Shown here piece after piece: positions 39,844-49,200 of a stretch of 64,000 nucleotides of DNA. Every line of letters starts with the position of its first letter. The first letter of the stretch is position 1. The notes beneath the pieces were generated by a model. The model saw nothing but the letters and a program-made list of their open reading frames with translations, had not been told where the DNA came from and ran no database searches. The translations under genes were made by a program, and so were the position numbers. This DNA is from Achromobacter xylosoxidans A8 (lineage in GTDB: Bacteria; Pseudomonadota; Gammaproteobacteria; Burkholderiales; Burkholderiaceae_B): NCBI RefSeq assembly GCF_000165835.1, contig NC_014640.1, positions 558,001 through 622,000 of the forward strand, in the 5' to 3' direction.

Positions 39844-41076
39844 TCAGCGCTTGTTCCAGTCGGGGGCGGGGTAAACCGGCTTCTGCGTGGCGACGTCGGC
39901 AGGCCACACAGGCACCATGCCCTTGCCCGGCAGCAACTGCACTACGGGGAAGGGCATCAAGAGCTGCTTGCCCGTTTCGTCGATGGCGTAGGGGCCGGCC
40001 ATGACGGTGAGCTTGCCCGACAGGTCCAGCGAGGCCTTCTTCAGCGCGGCCGCATCGGTGTTGCCGGCCTGCTTGACGATTTCCTCGGTCAGCGCGCCCG
40101 CGCCATAGGCCAGCGCGGTCTGGAAATCGGGCGGGAACTCGGCCTTGGGGAAGCGCTGGTCATAGGCGGCGGCGAACTGCTCGCGCGTCATGCCGGCGTT
40201 GACCTTCCAGTTGATCGCGGGGTGGTAGTTGGTGTGGCTGTAGATGTAGTTGGAATCCGCGCCGATGGCCTGGAATTGCGGGGTCGACGCATACACCATG
40301 AAGACATACGGGAAGTTGATGTCCAGCTGCTTCATCTGGCGCGTCATGCTGATCAGGTCGCCCTCGTACGAGGTCGGCACCAGCGCCTCGGCGCCGGCCG
40401 CGCGGGCCTTCTGCAGGATGGTGCTGAAGTCCTTCTGGCCCTTGGGGTACTTCTCGAACAGCACGACCTGCATGCCGTTCTTGGCGGCCTGTTCCTTGCC
40501 GCCTTCGGCCAGGCCGGCCGGGAACGGCTCGTCCGAATACAGGATGGCGACCTTCTTCACGCCCTGGTTGGCGGCCAGCTCCATGTTGGCGCGCAGCATG
40601 GCCGACACCGGCATTTGCGTGCCCGACACCATGTTCTTGAAACCCTGCTTGTACAGATCGTCGCTGGCGGCGGACCAGACCATCATGTACTTGCCCAGGC
40701 GCTCGGTGACGGTGGCGGCCGCGGCGGTCAGCGTGGAGCCGAAGGGCGCGAACACCAGATCCACTTTTTCATCGACAATCAGGCGTTCGTAAACGCGCGT
40801 CACCATCTGCTTGTCGCTGCGGTCGTCCAGCTTGACCAGTTCGACCGGGTACTTCTTGCCTTTGACTTCGATGCCGCCGCGGCGGTTGACGTCGTCGACC
40901 CACAGTTCGACGCCGCGCACGCCCGACTGCGAGGCCAGCGCGAAACTGCCGGTGGACGATACCGTCATGCCGACGCGGATCTTGTCCGAAGTCTGGGCGG
41001 CGCCCAGGGCAGGGGTCAGGGCGGCGACGGCGAGAGCCAGCGCCGGTAAGCGGGACAGCCAGGGTTTAGCGTGCAT
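39844..41076 (-). CDS. Periplasmic amino-acid/amide-binding protein of an ABC transporter (LivK-like)
   Basis: 410 residues with a signal peptide (residues 1-28, ending LGAAQ). The periplasmic-binding-protein type I fold is evident: IRVGMTVSSTGSFALASQSG, VELVKLDDRSDKQMVTRVYERL and ANQGVKKVAILYSDEPFP. ATG at 41076 has GGAGACC upstream; the longer frame to 41187 lacks a signal. It should serve the livMHGF operon across the divergent promoter, which lacks a receptor of its own. Close relatives bind branched amino acids, amides or urea; the adjacent amidase makes an amide ligand plausible. Confidence 0.9.
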   Translation of the reverse strand: MHAKPWLSRLPALALAVAALTPALGAAQTSDKIRVGMTVSSTGSFALASQSGVRGVELWVDDVNRRGGIEVKGKKYPVELVKLDDRSDKQMVTRVYERLIVDEKVDLVFAPFGSTLTAAAATVTERLGKYMMVWSAASDDLYKQGFKNMVSGTQMPVSAMLRANMELAANQGVKKVAILYSDEPFPAGLAEGGKEQAAKNGMQVVLFEKYPKGQKDFSTILQKARAAGAEALVPTSYEGDLISMTRQMKQLDINFPYVFMVYASTPQFQAIGADSNYIYSHTNYHPAINWKVNAGMTREQFAAAYDQRFPKAEFPPDFQTALAYGAGALTEEIVKQAGNTDAAALKKASLDLSGKLTVMAGPYAIDETGKQLLMPFPVVQLLPGKGMVPVWPADVATQKPVYPAPDWNKR

Positions 41077-41157
41077 GGGAGGTCTCCTATCGTTTTTGGT
41101 ATACGGCCCCGCATTCCGTGGCGGACCATCGGACAGAGGCCTGGTGCTGGGCAATGT

Positions 41158-41172
41158 TTGCTCAACACGCAA
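41158..41172. promoter_or_regulatory. LysR-type box in the divergent promoter
   Basis: TTGC-N7-GCAA, a T-N11-A-type palindrome centred 43 bp before the LysR start and 89 bp from the receptor start. Position and form fit a binding site of the LysR protein at 41208. Confidence 0.5.
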
Positions 41173-41207
41173 GATAGCGTATAACAAATAGGCATGGAGC
41201 GCACGCC

Positions 41208-42122
41208 TTGAATAAATTGAATTACCGACAGACCGAAATGTTGTGGGCCATCGTCATGGCCGGATCCATCAGCGGCGCCGCCCGGCTGCTGAATATTTCG
41301 CAGCCGGCGGTCAGCCGGATGCTGGCGCATACCGAGAAGGCCATGGGGGTGACGCTCTTCGAGCGGGTCCGCGGCAAGCTCCGGCCGACCTCGCAAGTGC
41401 AGAGCCTGTTTGAGGAAATCGAGAAAACGCAGCGTATGATGCAGCGCGTCAACGACTTGGCCGATGCGCTGGCGGAGCATGGCACGGGGGTGCTCCGGCT
41501 GGCGTCCATCCCCAGCCTGGCCCAGTTCCTGGTGCCGCGCGCCGTGGCGCGCTTCCAGCAGCGCCATCCCGAATTGCTGTTGCGGTTGAATACGACGGCG
41601 CTGCCCACTCTGATCACCGATGTGCTGCAGGGCGAGGCCGAGCTGGGGCTGGTGGTGATGCAAGCCGATCATCCCTTCCTCACGTCCCAGCCTCTGCATG
41701 TGGGACGCATGGTGGCCGCCATCCCCAAGGCGCATCCGCTGGCGGGCCGCGCCGAGGTAAGCCTGGCCGACCTGTCGCCCCATCCGCACATCGTGGTGGG
41801 CACCCGCATGCCCTTTGGCATGCTGGTGCTGGGCGCCTTCGAGCAGGCGGGCCTGCCGTGCCGCATGTGCGCCGACGTGCCCTGGAGTCAACTGGCCTGT
41901 GCCTTGGTGAATGCCGGGGTCGGCATTGCCATCGTCGACGAATTCACGGTCATGCAGAACACCATGCCGGACGTGGTCATCGTGCCGCTGGCCGAGCGCA
42001 TTCCGCTGAATATCTCGGCTGTCTATGCCAGCAACCGCGAGCCCTCGGCCATAGCGCTGGAGTTCATCAAAGAGCTGCGCGGCGTGCTTGCCGAGGCCTT
42101 TCCAGCCGAAAATAAGGGTTAG
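41208..42122 (+). CDS. LysR-family transcriptional regulator
   Basis: 304 residues starting at a TTG (41208) with GGAG nine bases upstream; the nearest in-frame ATG (41238) would cut the HTH. The domain reads YRQTEMLWAIVMAGSISGAARLLNISQPAVSRMLAH. The effector domain follows (VLRLASIPSLAQFLVPRAVARF; HPHIVVGTRMPFG). Its position between the divergent receptor-amidase operon and livMHGF, with a LysR box, makes it the likely switch for both. Effector unknown, perhaps the transported amide. Confidence 0.9.
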   Translation: MNKLNYRQTEMLWAIVMAGSISGAARLLNISQPAVSRMLAHTEKAMGVTLFERVRGKLRPTSQVQSLFEEIEKTQRMMQRVNDLADALAEHGTGVLRLASIPSLAQFLVPRAVARFQQRHPELLLRLNTTALPTLITDVLQGEAELGLVVMQADHPFLTSQPLHVGRMVAAIPKAHPLAGRAEVSLADLSPHPHIVVGTRMPFGMLVLGAFEQAGLPCRMCADVPWSQLACALVNAGVGIAIVDEFTVMQNTMPDVVIVPLAERIPLNISAVYASNREPSAIALEFIKELRGVLAEAFPAENKG

Positions 42123-42211
42123 TCCTTAACTTGCAGTTATGGTTTGAACTGGTCATAATCGCCTCCAAATAAAGCGGCCGTCCAACCCGGAAACGGCCCG
42201 GAGGAAGACAT

Positions 42212-43204
42212 ATGAGCAGCAGTCCCGTCCTGGCGGCGGGCGCCGCCTCGCATCGCGCGCAGGATCAGCGCGCAGTGCGGTTGCGCACCCGCATCGCCAT
42301 CATCGTCTTTGCCGGCCTGGCCGCGGGCCTGGCCCTGATCCCGATGGCGACGTCGAACATCTCGTTCGCGTTCTATCTGATGCTGTGGATCACCATGGCC
42401 AGCGCCATGAACATCTGCGTCGGCTTCACTGGCTACCTGCCGTTCGGCTACGTGGTGTTCTACGGCGTGGGCTCCTACGCCACCGGCATCTGCTACAAGA
42501 TCCTGGGCTGGCCCATCCTGCCGTCGCTGCTGGCGGCGGGCGGCGTGGGCGTGGCGATCGCGCTGCTGCTGGCGCCCACGCTGCGCCTGCGCGGGGTGTA
42601 CTTCGGCATTGTGAGCCTGGCGCTGGCCACCATCGTCAAGCTCATCATCTCCAATCTGCCGCAGTCCTTCACCGGCGGCAGCATGGGCATCATCCTGTCC
42701 AATGCCAATAACCCGACGCACAGCTACTACGCCATGCTGGCGGTGATGGGCGCCACCCTGGCCACCGTCACCTGGCTGTCGGTGTCCAGCCTGGGCCGCG
42801 CGCTCAAGGCCATCCGCGACGACGACGGCGCCGCCGCCTGCGTCGGCATCCACGTGCCCAATACCCGGCTCAAGGCCTGGCTGCTGGCCGCGCTGTTCCC
42901 GGCGCTGGCTGGCGGCATCGAGGCCTGGTACACCAACGTGGTGGATCCGGAGTACGCCTTCCATGTGCTGATCACCGCCAAGAGCATCATCTACGCCATG
43001 GCGGGCGGCTTCGGCACCATCCTCGGGCCGGTCGTAGGCACGCTGGCGCTCTTGGGCATCGACCACGTGATCTGGCAGAAATTCCCGGTGGTGAACCTGC
43101 TGCTGCTGGGCCTGATCATCGTGCTGCTGATGCTGTTCCTGCCGCGCGGCATCGTCGGCAGCCTGATCAAACGCAAGCCGCAACTGCGCCGCTACATCGC
43201 CTGA
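42212..43204 (+). CDS. livM: Branched-chain-type ABC transporter permease LivM
   Basis: 330-residue inner-membrane permease with about nine to ten helices. The N-terminal cytoplasmic tail is long (about 25 residues). The permease signature is RALKAIRDDDGAAACVGIHV, with GFTGYLPFGYVVFYGVGSYATG in an early helix as in LivM. First of a four-gene operon livM-livH-livG-livF, in an order reversed from the usual livHM. 90 bp after the LysR gene. The symbol names the family; the true substrate may be an amide. Confidence 0.88.
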   Translation: MSSSPVLAAGAASHRAQDQRAVRLRTRIAIIVFAGLAAGLALIPMATSNISFAFYLMLWITMASAMNICVGFTGYLPFGYVVFYGVGSYATGICYKILGWPILPSLLAAGGVGVAIALLLAPTLRLRGVYFGIVSLALATIVKLIISNLPQSFTGGSMGIILSNANNPTHSYYAMLAVMGATLATVTWLSVSSLGRALKAIRDDDGAAACVGIHVPNTRLKAWLLAALFPALAGGIEAWYTNVVDPEYAFHVLITAKSIIYAMAGGFGTILGPVVGTLALLGIDHVIWQKFPVVNLLLLGLIIVLLMLFLPRGIVGSLIKRKPQLRRYIA

Positions 43205-43213
43205 GGAACCGCC

Positions 43214-44095
43214 ATGACCGGACTGATTATCCAAGGGCTGATCAACGGCCTGATCCTGGGCGCCATCTACGGCCTGATCGGCGTGGGGCTGAACGTGATC
43301 TTCGGCGTGCTGCGCGTGGTCAACTTCGCGCACGGCGAATTCCTGGTGCTGGGCGCCTACTTCGCCTTCTATCTGATGGAGTACGCCGGCATCAACCCGC
43401 TGGTGGCGCTGCCGCTGGCCTTCGCCGCGTTCTTCCTGGCGGGCTACCTGCTTTACTTCGTGCTGATTCCGCGCCTGTCCAAGGCGGACGATCCCGAGAT
43501 CAGTTCTCTGCTGCTGATGTTCGGCGTGTCCATCATGCTGGGCGCCATCATGCTGCTGGTGTTCGACGCGGACGCGCGCTCGCTGCCCTATGAGATCGAG
43601 CCCGTGTTCCTGAAATTCGGGCCGGTGCTGATCCCCACCGTGCGCCTCTTGGCGCTGGTCATCGCCCTGGCCATCATCGGCGCGCTGACGGTGTTCCTGT
43701 ACCGCAGCCAGCTGGGCAAGGCGCTGCGCGCCATCATCATGAACCGCGACGCGGTGCGCATCGTGGGCATCAACGCCGAACGCCTGTCGGCCGTGGCCTT
43801 CGGGCTGGGCATAGGCCTGGCCGCCACCAGCGGCGTGCTGGTGGCGATGGTGTTCCCCGCGTTCTCGCCGTTCATGGGCAACGATTACACCTTGATCGGC
43901 TTCATCGTCATCGTGCTGGGCGGCCTGGGCCATCCGGTGGGGGCGCTGGTCGGGGCGCTGCTGTTCGGCGTCACGGAACAGGTGTCGGTGGTGTTCTTCA
44001 ATCCTTCCATTGCCACCATCTGCGGCTTCGCACTCATGGTCGCCACCATCTTCATCCGGCCCAGCGGGCTCTTTGGCCGCCAGGCGTTGCGCTAA
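43214..44095 (+). CDS. livH: Branched-chain-type ABC transporter permease LivH
   Basis: 293-residue partner permease. LivH-type N-terminus (IIQGLINGLILGAIYGLIGV), VNFAHGEFLVLGAYFAF, and the coupling loop GKALRAIIMNRDAVRIVGIN. Begins 10 bp after livM, and livG follows after 14 bp, so they are co-translated. With LivM it forms the transmembrane channel for the solute delivered by the receptor at 39844. Confidence 0.9.
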   Translation: MTGLIIQGLINGLILGAIYGLIGVGLNVIFGVLRVVNFAHGEFLVLGAYFAFYLMEYAGINPLVALPLAFAAFFLAGYLLYFVLIPRLSKADDPEISSLLLMFGVSIMLGAIMLLVFDADARSLPYEIEPVFLKFGPVLIPTVRLLALVIALAIIGALTVFLYRSQLGKALRAIIMNRDAVRIVGINAERLSAVAFGLGIGLAATSGVLVAMVFPAFSPFMGNDYTLIGFIVIVLGGLGHPVGALVGALLFGVTEQVSVVFFNPSIATICGFALMVATIFIRPSGLFGRQALR

Positions 44096-44109
44096 CAGGA
44101 GCCGGAAAT

Positions 44110-44817
44110 ATGTTGAAAGTCAGCAATCTCAAGAAGCGCTTCGGCGGGCTGGTGGCCTTGCAGGGCGTGGACGTGGACGTGCCGCGGGGTTCCATCCTGG
44201 GCATCATCGGCATGAACGGGTCGGGCAAGACCACCATGCTCAATTGCATCAACGGCATCTACACCCCGGACGAAGGTCGTATCGAGCTCGACGGCCAGAA
44301 CATCGCCGGCAAGCAGATCCACGAGGTCGCCCGCCTGGGTGTGGGACGTACTTTCCAGGTGCCGCGCATCTTCCGCCAACTGACCCTGCTGGACAACCTG
44401 GAAGTGGCGCAGCAGCAGACCGGCCGCAGCGCCGACGAGCGCTACGCGCAATCCGAGTACTGGCTGCACAAGGTGGAACTGCACCGGCTGCGCCACAACT
44501 ACGCGGAAGAGCTGTCCGGCGGGCAGCAGAAGCTGGTGGAATTGGCGCGCATCATGGTGGCGCGGCCCAAGGTGGTGCTGCTGGACGAGCCCTTCGCCGG
44601 CGTCAATCCGGCACTGGCGCAACTGCTGATCTCGGTCATCCGCGAACTGCCGGGCGAGCACGATTGCTCGGTGGTGCTGGTGTCGCACGACCTGACCTCG
44701 ATCTACCAGCTGTCCCACCACATCATCGTCATGAACGAAGGCGCCATCCTGAGCCAGGGCAACGCCGAGCAAGTGCGCGCCGACCCCCGCGTGGTCGAAG
44801 CCTATCTGGGAGCCTGA
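44110..44817 (+). CDS. livG: ABC transporter ATPase LivG
   Basis: 235-residue ATP-binding subunit. Walker A is GMNGSGKTT, the signature ELSGGQQKLVELARIM, Walker B VVLLDEPFAG and the H-loop histidine in LVSHDLTS. The Q-loop lies in RTFQVPRIFRQ. Its length is at the short end for LivG (about 250). Paired with LivF, it energises the LivMH channel. Starts 15 bp after livH. Confidence 0.92.
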   Translation: MLKVSNLKKRFGGLVALQGVDVDVPRGSILGIIGMNGSGKTTMLNCINGIYTPDEGRIELDGQNIAGKQIHEVARLGVGRTFQVPRIFRQLTLLDNLEVAQQQTGRSADERYAQSEYWLHKVELHRLRHNYAEELSGGQQKLVELARIMVARPKVVLLDEPFAGVNPALAQLLISVIRELPGEHDCSVVLVSHDLTSIYQLSHHIIVMNEGAILSQGNAEQVRADPRVVEAYLGA

Positions 44818-44818
44818 C

Positions 44819-45559
44819 ATGAGCACGTCGATACTCGCGCTGGAAGACGTGACCGTGGCCTACCACGGCGACATCACCATCCTCAACCACGTCAACATCC
44901 AGGCGCGCGCGGGCAAGGTGACCGGCGTCATCGGTCCCAACGGCGCCGGCAAGTCCACGGTGCTGAAGACCATGTTCGGCTTCCTGCCGCCGCGCACCGG
45001 CCGCATCACCTTGCGCGGCGCGGACATCAGCGCGCAGCCCTCGCACGAACGCGCCAGCCATGGCGTGGCTTTCGTGCCGCAGCACCGCAGCCTGTTCGGC
45101 GAACTGTCGGTGCACGACAATCTGCTGCTGGGCTGCTGGCCGTTCCGCAAGGACAAGGCGCGCGTGCGCCAGCGCATCGACTCGGTCTATGACCGCTTCC
45201 CGATCCTGGCGCAGAAGCGCGACGATCCTGTCTCCAGTATGAGCGGCGGACAGCAGCGCTTCGTGGAGTTCGGACGAGCCTTGCTGATCGAGCCCTCCGT
45301 CATCCTGCTGGACGAGCCCACCGCCATGCTGGCGCCCAAGATCTCCAAGGAGATCTACACGCTGATCCGCGGCTTCGCTGACGAGGGCATGACGGTGGTG
45401 CTGGTGGACCAGAACGTGCGCCGCTGCGCGGAGGTGTCGGACTACATGTACATCCTGGAGTTGGGCCGCAACAAGGCCGAGGGCGGACGCGAAGCCTTCG
45501 ATGACGGCGGGGGCCTGCGGGAGATGGTTGCGTCGTGGATGGATTACAAGATTGACTGA
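44819..45559 (+). CDS. livF: ABC transporter ATPase LivF
   Basis: 246-residue second ATPase. Walker A GPNGAGKST, signature SMSGGQQRFVEFGRAL, Walker B VILLDEPTAM and the family-typical VLVDQNVRRC in place of a histidine loop. Begins directly after livG (one base between stop and ATG). Last gene of the operon; its 3' end overlaps the stop of the small leftward gene at 45544-45798 by 16 bp. Confidence 0.92.
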   Translation: MSTSILALEDVTVAYHGDITILNHVNIQARAGKVTGVIGPNGAGKSTVLKTMFGFLPPRTGRITLRGADISAQPSHERASHGVAFVPQHRSLFGELSVHDNLLLGCWPFRKDKARVRQRIDSVYDRFPILAQKRDDPVSSMSGGQQRFVEFGRALLIEPSVILLDEPTAMLAPKISKEIYTLIRGFADEGMTVVLVDQNVRRCAEVSDYMYILELGRNKAEGGREAFDDGGGLREMVASWMDYKID

Positions 45560-45798
45560 CGGCGAGGTTCGGTGCGGTATCGGACCGATTCCACGGGCTG
45601 TCCGCGGTCGTTGAGAAAGTCGGCCGTAGCTGGCTCGGCGGCGAACCAGGCGTCCCACGATTTGTCGGCTGGCGTCGGGACTTGTCGTTCGTCGATGGTG
45701 AGGCCATACCCCGGAGCCCGGCTGGCTGGCCGGGCAGTGCTGCTTCCTAGGCTGGCGGCGCGGCTATGGCGTGTTGTGTAGGCAAATGCTGGTTTCAT
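45544..45798 (-). CDS. Small VapB-like antitoxin or antitoxin remnant
   Basis: 84 residues. The C-terminal half (TPADKSWDAWF, then DFLNDRGQPVESVR) resembles the tail of VapB-type antitoxins (SWDxWF...DFxxxRxQP), the part that binds the VapC toxin. The N-terminal half is Arg/Ser/Ala-rich and shows no recognisable AbrB DNA-binding domain. No VapC gene is next to it: the downstream side is livF, which it overlaps by 16 bp. AAGGAG six bases before the ATG argues that it is translated. Could be an orphan antitoxin, a decayed TA locus or an unrelated protein. Confidence 0.5.
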   Translation of the reverse strand: MKPAFAYTTRHSRAASLGSSTARPASRAPGYGLTIDERQVPTPADKSWDAWFAAEPATADFLNDRGQPVESVRYRTEPRRQSIL

Positions 45799-46057
45799 GG
45801 AACGCTCCTTGGTACTTGCGTGGCGGATCTTTTATAGCGCGCCATGTGAAGTCTGCCTATGACGGCTTACCGCAGGGCGCAACCCGCCGTGCGCGGCATG
45901 CGCTTGGCTCACTGCCCGTGAGGTCGGTCTCCAGGCCCGGCAGAACCAGGCGCGTGGCGTCGCCGCCACGCCCGCTCGGCTTTGCATTATTTGACGGTTC
46001 GGCACGGCCTGCCTTGCGCTAATCTGGCTGCGCCACCATCACCAGCCACCCTATGCC

Positions 46058-47251
46058 ATGACCTTCTTCGCAAGCGCCAACCTGCTGCGTCGCCGCGACG
46101 GGCACGAAGCTCGCGTCACCTACGTCGAGCTGTTCTTCGACCTGGTGTACGTTTTCGCGGTCACCCAAATATCCCACAGCCTGCTGCACGATCTGACCTT
46201 GATGGGCGCGCTCCATGCGCTGGTGCTGTGGTTCGCCGTCTGGCTGGGCTGGCAGTACACCTGCTGGGTCACCAACTGGTTCGACCCCGACGCGGTGCCG
46301 ATGCGCGTCATGCTGTTCGCCGTGATGCTGGCCGGGCTGGTCTCTGGCGCGGCCTTGCCGGGCGCTTTCGGGGCCACCGGACTGGTGTTCGCGGTCAGCT
46401 ACGTGCTGATCCAGGTGGGCCGCACGCTGTTCATCGTGCTGCACCTGGGACCCGCGCATCCACTGGCGCCCAACTTCCGCCGCATGCTGGCCTGGCTGTG
46501 CGTATCGGCGGTCTTGTGGGTCGCTGGCGGCCTGTCTCAGGACGGCACGCGGCTGGCGCTGTGGGCGCTGGCGGTGGCCTGCGAATACTTGTCGCCCATG
46601 ATCGGCTTCCGCTTTCCCGGCCTGGGCCGTTCCAGCACGCGCGAATGGACGATCGAGGGTGGACACCTGGCCGAACGCTGCCAACTGTTCGTCATCGTCG
46701 CGCTGGGCGAAACCCTGCTCATCAGCGGCGCCACGCTGGCCGACCTGGAGCGCTGGAACGCGCCCGCGCTGATCGCGCTGCTGGCGGCCTTCCTGGGTAC
46801 GGCCGCCATGTGGTGGGTGTATTTCGACACCAGCAGCCGCGACGGCAGCGAGGCCATCGTGCATTCCGATGATCCAGGCCGCATCGGCGCCTGGTTCCAC
46901 TATGTGCACGTCATCCTGATCGCCGGCGTGATCGTGTCCGCTGTGGCCAACGAGTTGGTCATATTGCATCCGGACGGACGCATTGCCATGCCGGCGGCTG
47001 CCGCGCTGATCGGCGGCCCGGCGCTATACCTGGCGGGCAACGGTATCTACAAGACGGTGGTCTACGGCCGTTTCCCGCTGTCGCATGTAGTGGGGTTGGT
47101 GTTGCTGGCTGTGCTGGCGCCCGTGGCCTTTGTGACCGATAACCTCATGGTGGGCGGTTTGACCACCTTGATCATGATTCTGGTGGCGGCCTGGGAAAGC
47201 GTGTCGCGGCGCAGGGCGCATGCCAGCGCACCGCAAGGAATCGTGGAGTAG
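46058..47251 (+). CDS. Low-temperature-requirement protein A family membrane protein
   Basis: 397 residues with about ten to eleven transmembrane helices. Matches LtrA: RVTYVELFFDLVYVFAVTQ near the start, EWTIEGGHLAERCQLFVIVALGETLLISG in the middle. Named from Listeria, where it is needed for growth in the cold; its molecular activity is unknown. Monocistronic, in a spacer-flanked position between livF and the convergent Nudix gene. Confident family call, no functional prediction. Confidence 0.88.
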   Translation: MTFFASANLLRRRDGHEARVTYVELFFDLVYVFAVTQISHSLLHDLTLMGALHALVLWFAVWLGWQYTCWVTNWFDPDAVPMRVMLFAVMLAGLVSGAALPGAFGATGLVFAVSYVLIQVGRTLFIVLHLGPAHPLAPNFRRMLAWLCVSAVLWVAGGLSQDGTRLALWALAVACEYLSPMIGFRFPGLGRSSTREWTIEGGHLAERCQLFVIVALGETLLISGATLADLERWNAPALIALLAAFLGTAAMWWVYFDTSSRDGSEAIVHSDDPGRIGAWFHYVHVILIAGVIVSAVANELVILHPDGRIAMPAAAALIGGPALYLAGNGIYKTVVYGRFPLSHVVGLVLLAVLAPVAFVTDNLMVGGLTTLIMILVAAWESVSRRRAHASAPQGIVE

Positions 47252-47324
47252 CGTCAATCGGTGAGGGCGGGGCTGGAGGCAGCCCCAGCCATGAGCCGTT
47301 GGATGCGCCCGTCGAGCAGGCAGG

Positions 47325-47348
47325 CGGCGGCTTTCGGCAAAGCCGCCG
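47325..47348. terminator. Hairpin after the Nudix gene
   Basis: 10-bp stem CGGCGGCTTT (47325-47334) with AAAGCCGCCG (47339-47348), loop CGGC. Lies just beyond the leftward stop at 47355 and after ltrA; no long T-run, so termination is uncertain. Confidence 0.4.
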
Positions 47349-47354
47349 CGCGGC

Positions 47355-48317
47355 TCAGATCAGTCCGCGTATCCCGGCAATGCCGTGCGCGCCATGGCGC
47401 AGCGCCTGCGACACGGTCTGGGTGGACTGGCCGCCCAGCGCGAACACGGGAATGCCGGCATCGCGATTGCCTTCGACGAAGCCTTCCCAACCGAGCGTCG
47501 CCGCGCCGGGGTGGCTGGGTGTATCCAGCACGGGACCCAGCACCGCGAAGTCGGCGCCCAGTTCGCGCGCGTGGACGACCTGGGCGTTGTCGTGTGCGGA
47601 TGCGCCGACCAGCGCGCCTGCGGGGAGTTCAGGGCGCGCCGTGAGCTTGGCGGCATCGGCCGCGCGCAGATGCACGCCGTCGGCTTCGCGCCACCAAGCC
47701 GCGGGATGGACGCTGTTGACCAGCACCCGGGCGCCCGCGGCGCGGCAGCGCTTCTGCACCTGCTGCAGCACTTCATGCAGCGAAGGGGAGGCCACGCCGT
47801 CCGGCCATTGCGGTTCGCGCAACTGCACCAGCTTCACGCCGCGCGCCAGCGCTGCTTCCAGCCGGCCCAGGAAAGCGGCCACGCCGGCCCGCGAACCCAC
47901 GGAACTGATGCCGTAGGACGTGGGCAGCTGCAACCAACGCAGCGGGGGCAGGGTGGCAGGCAACAGATCGCCCACCGATGCTGCTTGCGCAGGGGCGACC
48001 CATTCCAGGCGCTGATTCTCCAGGCTGCGCGGTTCGCCTTCCCAGCCGGTGACATGGCAGAACGCCAGGCGTACCGTGGTGTGGGGATAGGCGTGCACAT
48101 AGGTGACCCAGGGGCGCGACTGCGTGACGCGGATGCCGATTTCTTCCTGCAGTTCGCGCGCCAGCGCTTGCAGCACGGTTTCGCCCGGTTCGAGCTTGCC
48201 GCCGGGCAGCTCCCACCAGCCGGCCCAGGGCTTGCCTTCGGGGCGTTGCCCCAGCAGCAGCATGCCGTCCGGACGCAGGATCAGGCCGGCGGCGACGTCG
48301 ACGATCTTTTCAGACAT
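47355..48317 (-). CDS. Nudix hydrolase fused to a ThiE/TenI-like domain
   Basis: 320-residue two-domain protein. Residues 1-130 are a MutT-type Nudix domain, with a complete Nudix box ([20 protein letters not shown]) that would cleave 8-oxo-dGTP or related nucleotides. Residues about 135-320 form a thiamine-phosphate-synthase-like barrel (VKLVQLREP, then [19 protein letters not shown] and FALGG). The fusion is widespread in gamma- and betaproteobacteria, and the role of the second domain is not established. Its start overlaps the DUF815 gene by 8 bp; last gene of the leftward argJ block. Confidence 0.92.
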   Translation of the reverse strand: MSEKIVDVAAGLILRPDGMLLLGQRPEGKPWAGWWELPGGKLEPGETVLQALARELQEEIGIRVTQSRPWVTYVHAYPHTTVRLAFCHVTGWEGEPRSLENQRLEWVAPAQAASVGDLLPATLPPLRWLQLPTSYGISSVGSRAGVAAFLGRLEAALARGVKLVQLREPQWPDGVASPSLHEVLQQVQKRCRAAGARVLVNSVHPAAWWREADGVHLRAADAAKLTARPELPAGALVGASAHDNAQVVHARELGADFAVLGPVLDTPSHPGAATLGWEGFVEGNRDAGIPVFALGGQSTQTVSQALRHGAHGIAGIRGLI

Positions 48318-49176
48318 GGCGGGCCGCCCAGTCGCGCGCGAACTGGTACGCCACGCGGCCCGAACGCGAGCCGCGCTCGATGGTCCATTGCAGCGCCTCG
48401 GTGCGCGAGGGTTCGATCTGCGCTTCCGGGCAGCCCAGCTCGCGCAGCCAGTGGTAGACGATGTCCAGGTAGTCGTCCTGCTTGAAGGGGTAGAACGACA
48501 GCCACAGGCCGAAGCGCTCGGACAGCGAGATCTTTTCCTCGACCGTTTCGCCGGGGTGGATCTCGCCGTCGAGCTGGTGCTTGGCAGCCAGGTTCTCGCT
48601 CATGTATTCCGGCATCAGGTGGCGCCGGTTGGAGGTGGCGTAGATCAGCACGTTGTCGCCCGAGGCCGACACCGAACCGTCCAGCACCGACTTCAGCGCC
48701 TTGTAGCCGGCTTCGCCTTCCTCGAACGACAGGTCGTCGCAGAACACGATGAAGCGTTCGGGGCGGGCGGCGACCAGTTCGACGATATCGGCCAGATCGC
48801 CCAGATCCGACTTGTCCACTTCGATCAGGCGCAGCCCGCGATCGCCGTAGGCGGCCAGCATGGCCTTGACCAGCGAGCTCTTGCCGGTGCCGCGGGCGCC
48901 GGTCATGAGCACGTTGTTGGCGGGCTTCTTCTCGAGGAACTGCAGCGTGTTGCGGTCGATGATGCCCTTCTGGCGCTCGATATGCTGCAGGTCCGCCATG
49001 TCGATGCGCGCTACGTGGCGCACGGCGTCCAGCCAGCCGCGGGCGCCGCGCTTGCGCCAGCGGTAGGCGTGGGCGGTCCAGTCGATTTCGGGCGTTGCGG
49101 GCGGAAGCCAGGCTTCCAGCTGCGCCAGCACGCGCTCGGCGCGCTGGATAAGGGTGGAGAACTCGGTTGCGGTCAC
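48310..49176 (-). CDS. DUF815 family AAA-type ATPase
   Basis: 288 residues, cytoplasmic. P-loop [15 protein letters not shown], Walker [13 protein letters not shown], and a sensor-like segment [18 protein letters not shown]. The N-terminal domain (residues 1-80) is helical. The DUF815 family is widely found next to argJ and the Nudix/ThiE gene in betaproteobacteria; its function is unknown. It overlaps the next gene by 8 bp and follows argJ by 24 bp. Confidence 0.93.
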   Translation of the reverse strand: MTATEFSTLIQRAERVLAQLEAWLPPATPEIDWTAHAYRWRKRGARGWLDAVRHVARIDMADLQHIERQKGIIDRNTLQFLEKKPANNVLMTGARGTGKSSLVKAMLAAYGDRGLRLIEVDKSDLGDLADIVELVAARPERFIVFCDDLSFEEGEAGYKALKSVLDGSVSASGDNVLIYATSNRRHLMPEYMSENLAAKHQLDGEIHPGETVEEKISLSERFGLWLSFYPFKQDDYLDIVYHWLRELGCPEAQIEPSRTEALQWTIERGSRSGRVAYQFARDWAARHV

Positions 49177-49200
49177 GTCTGCAGTCCAGGAAGTTGCGGA

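Noticed and set aside
42137..43933. Long - strand open frame opposite livM and livH
   Set aside because: Asp/His/Gln-rich antisense translation of two real permease genes.
45771..46022. Short + strand frame before ltrA
   Set aside because: Arg/Pro-rich, no ribosome site, overlaps the start of the VapB-like gene on the other strand; treated as spacer.
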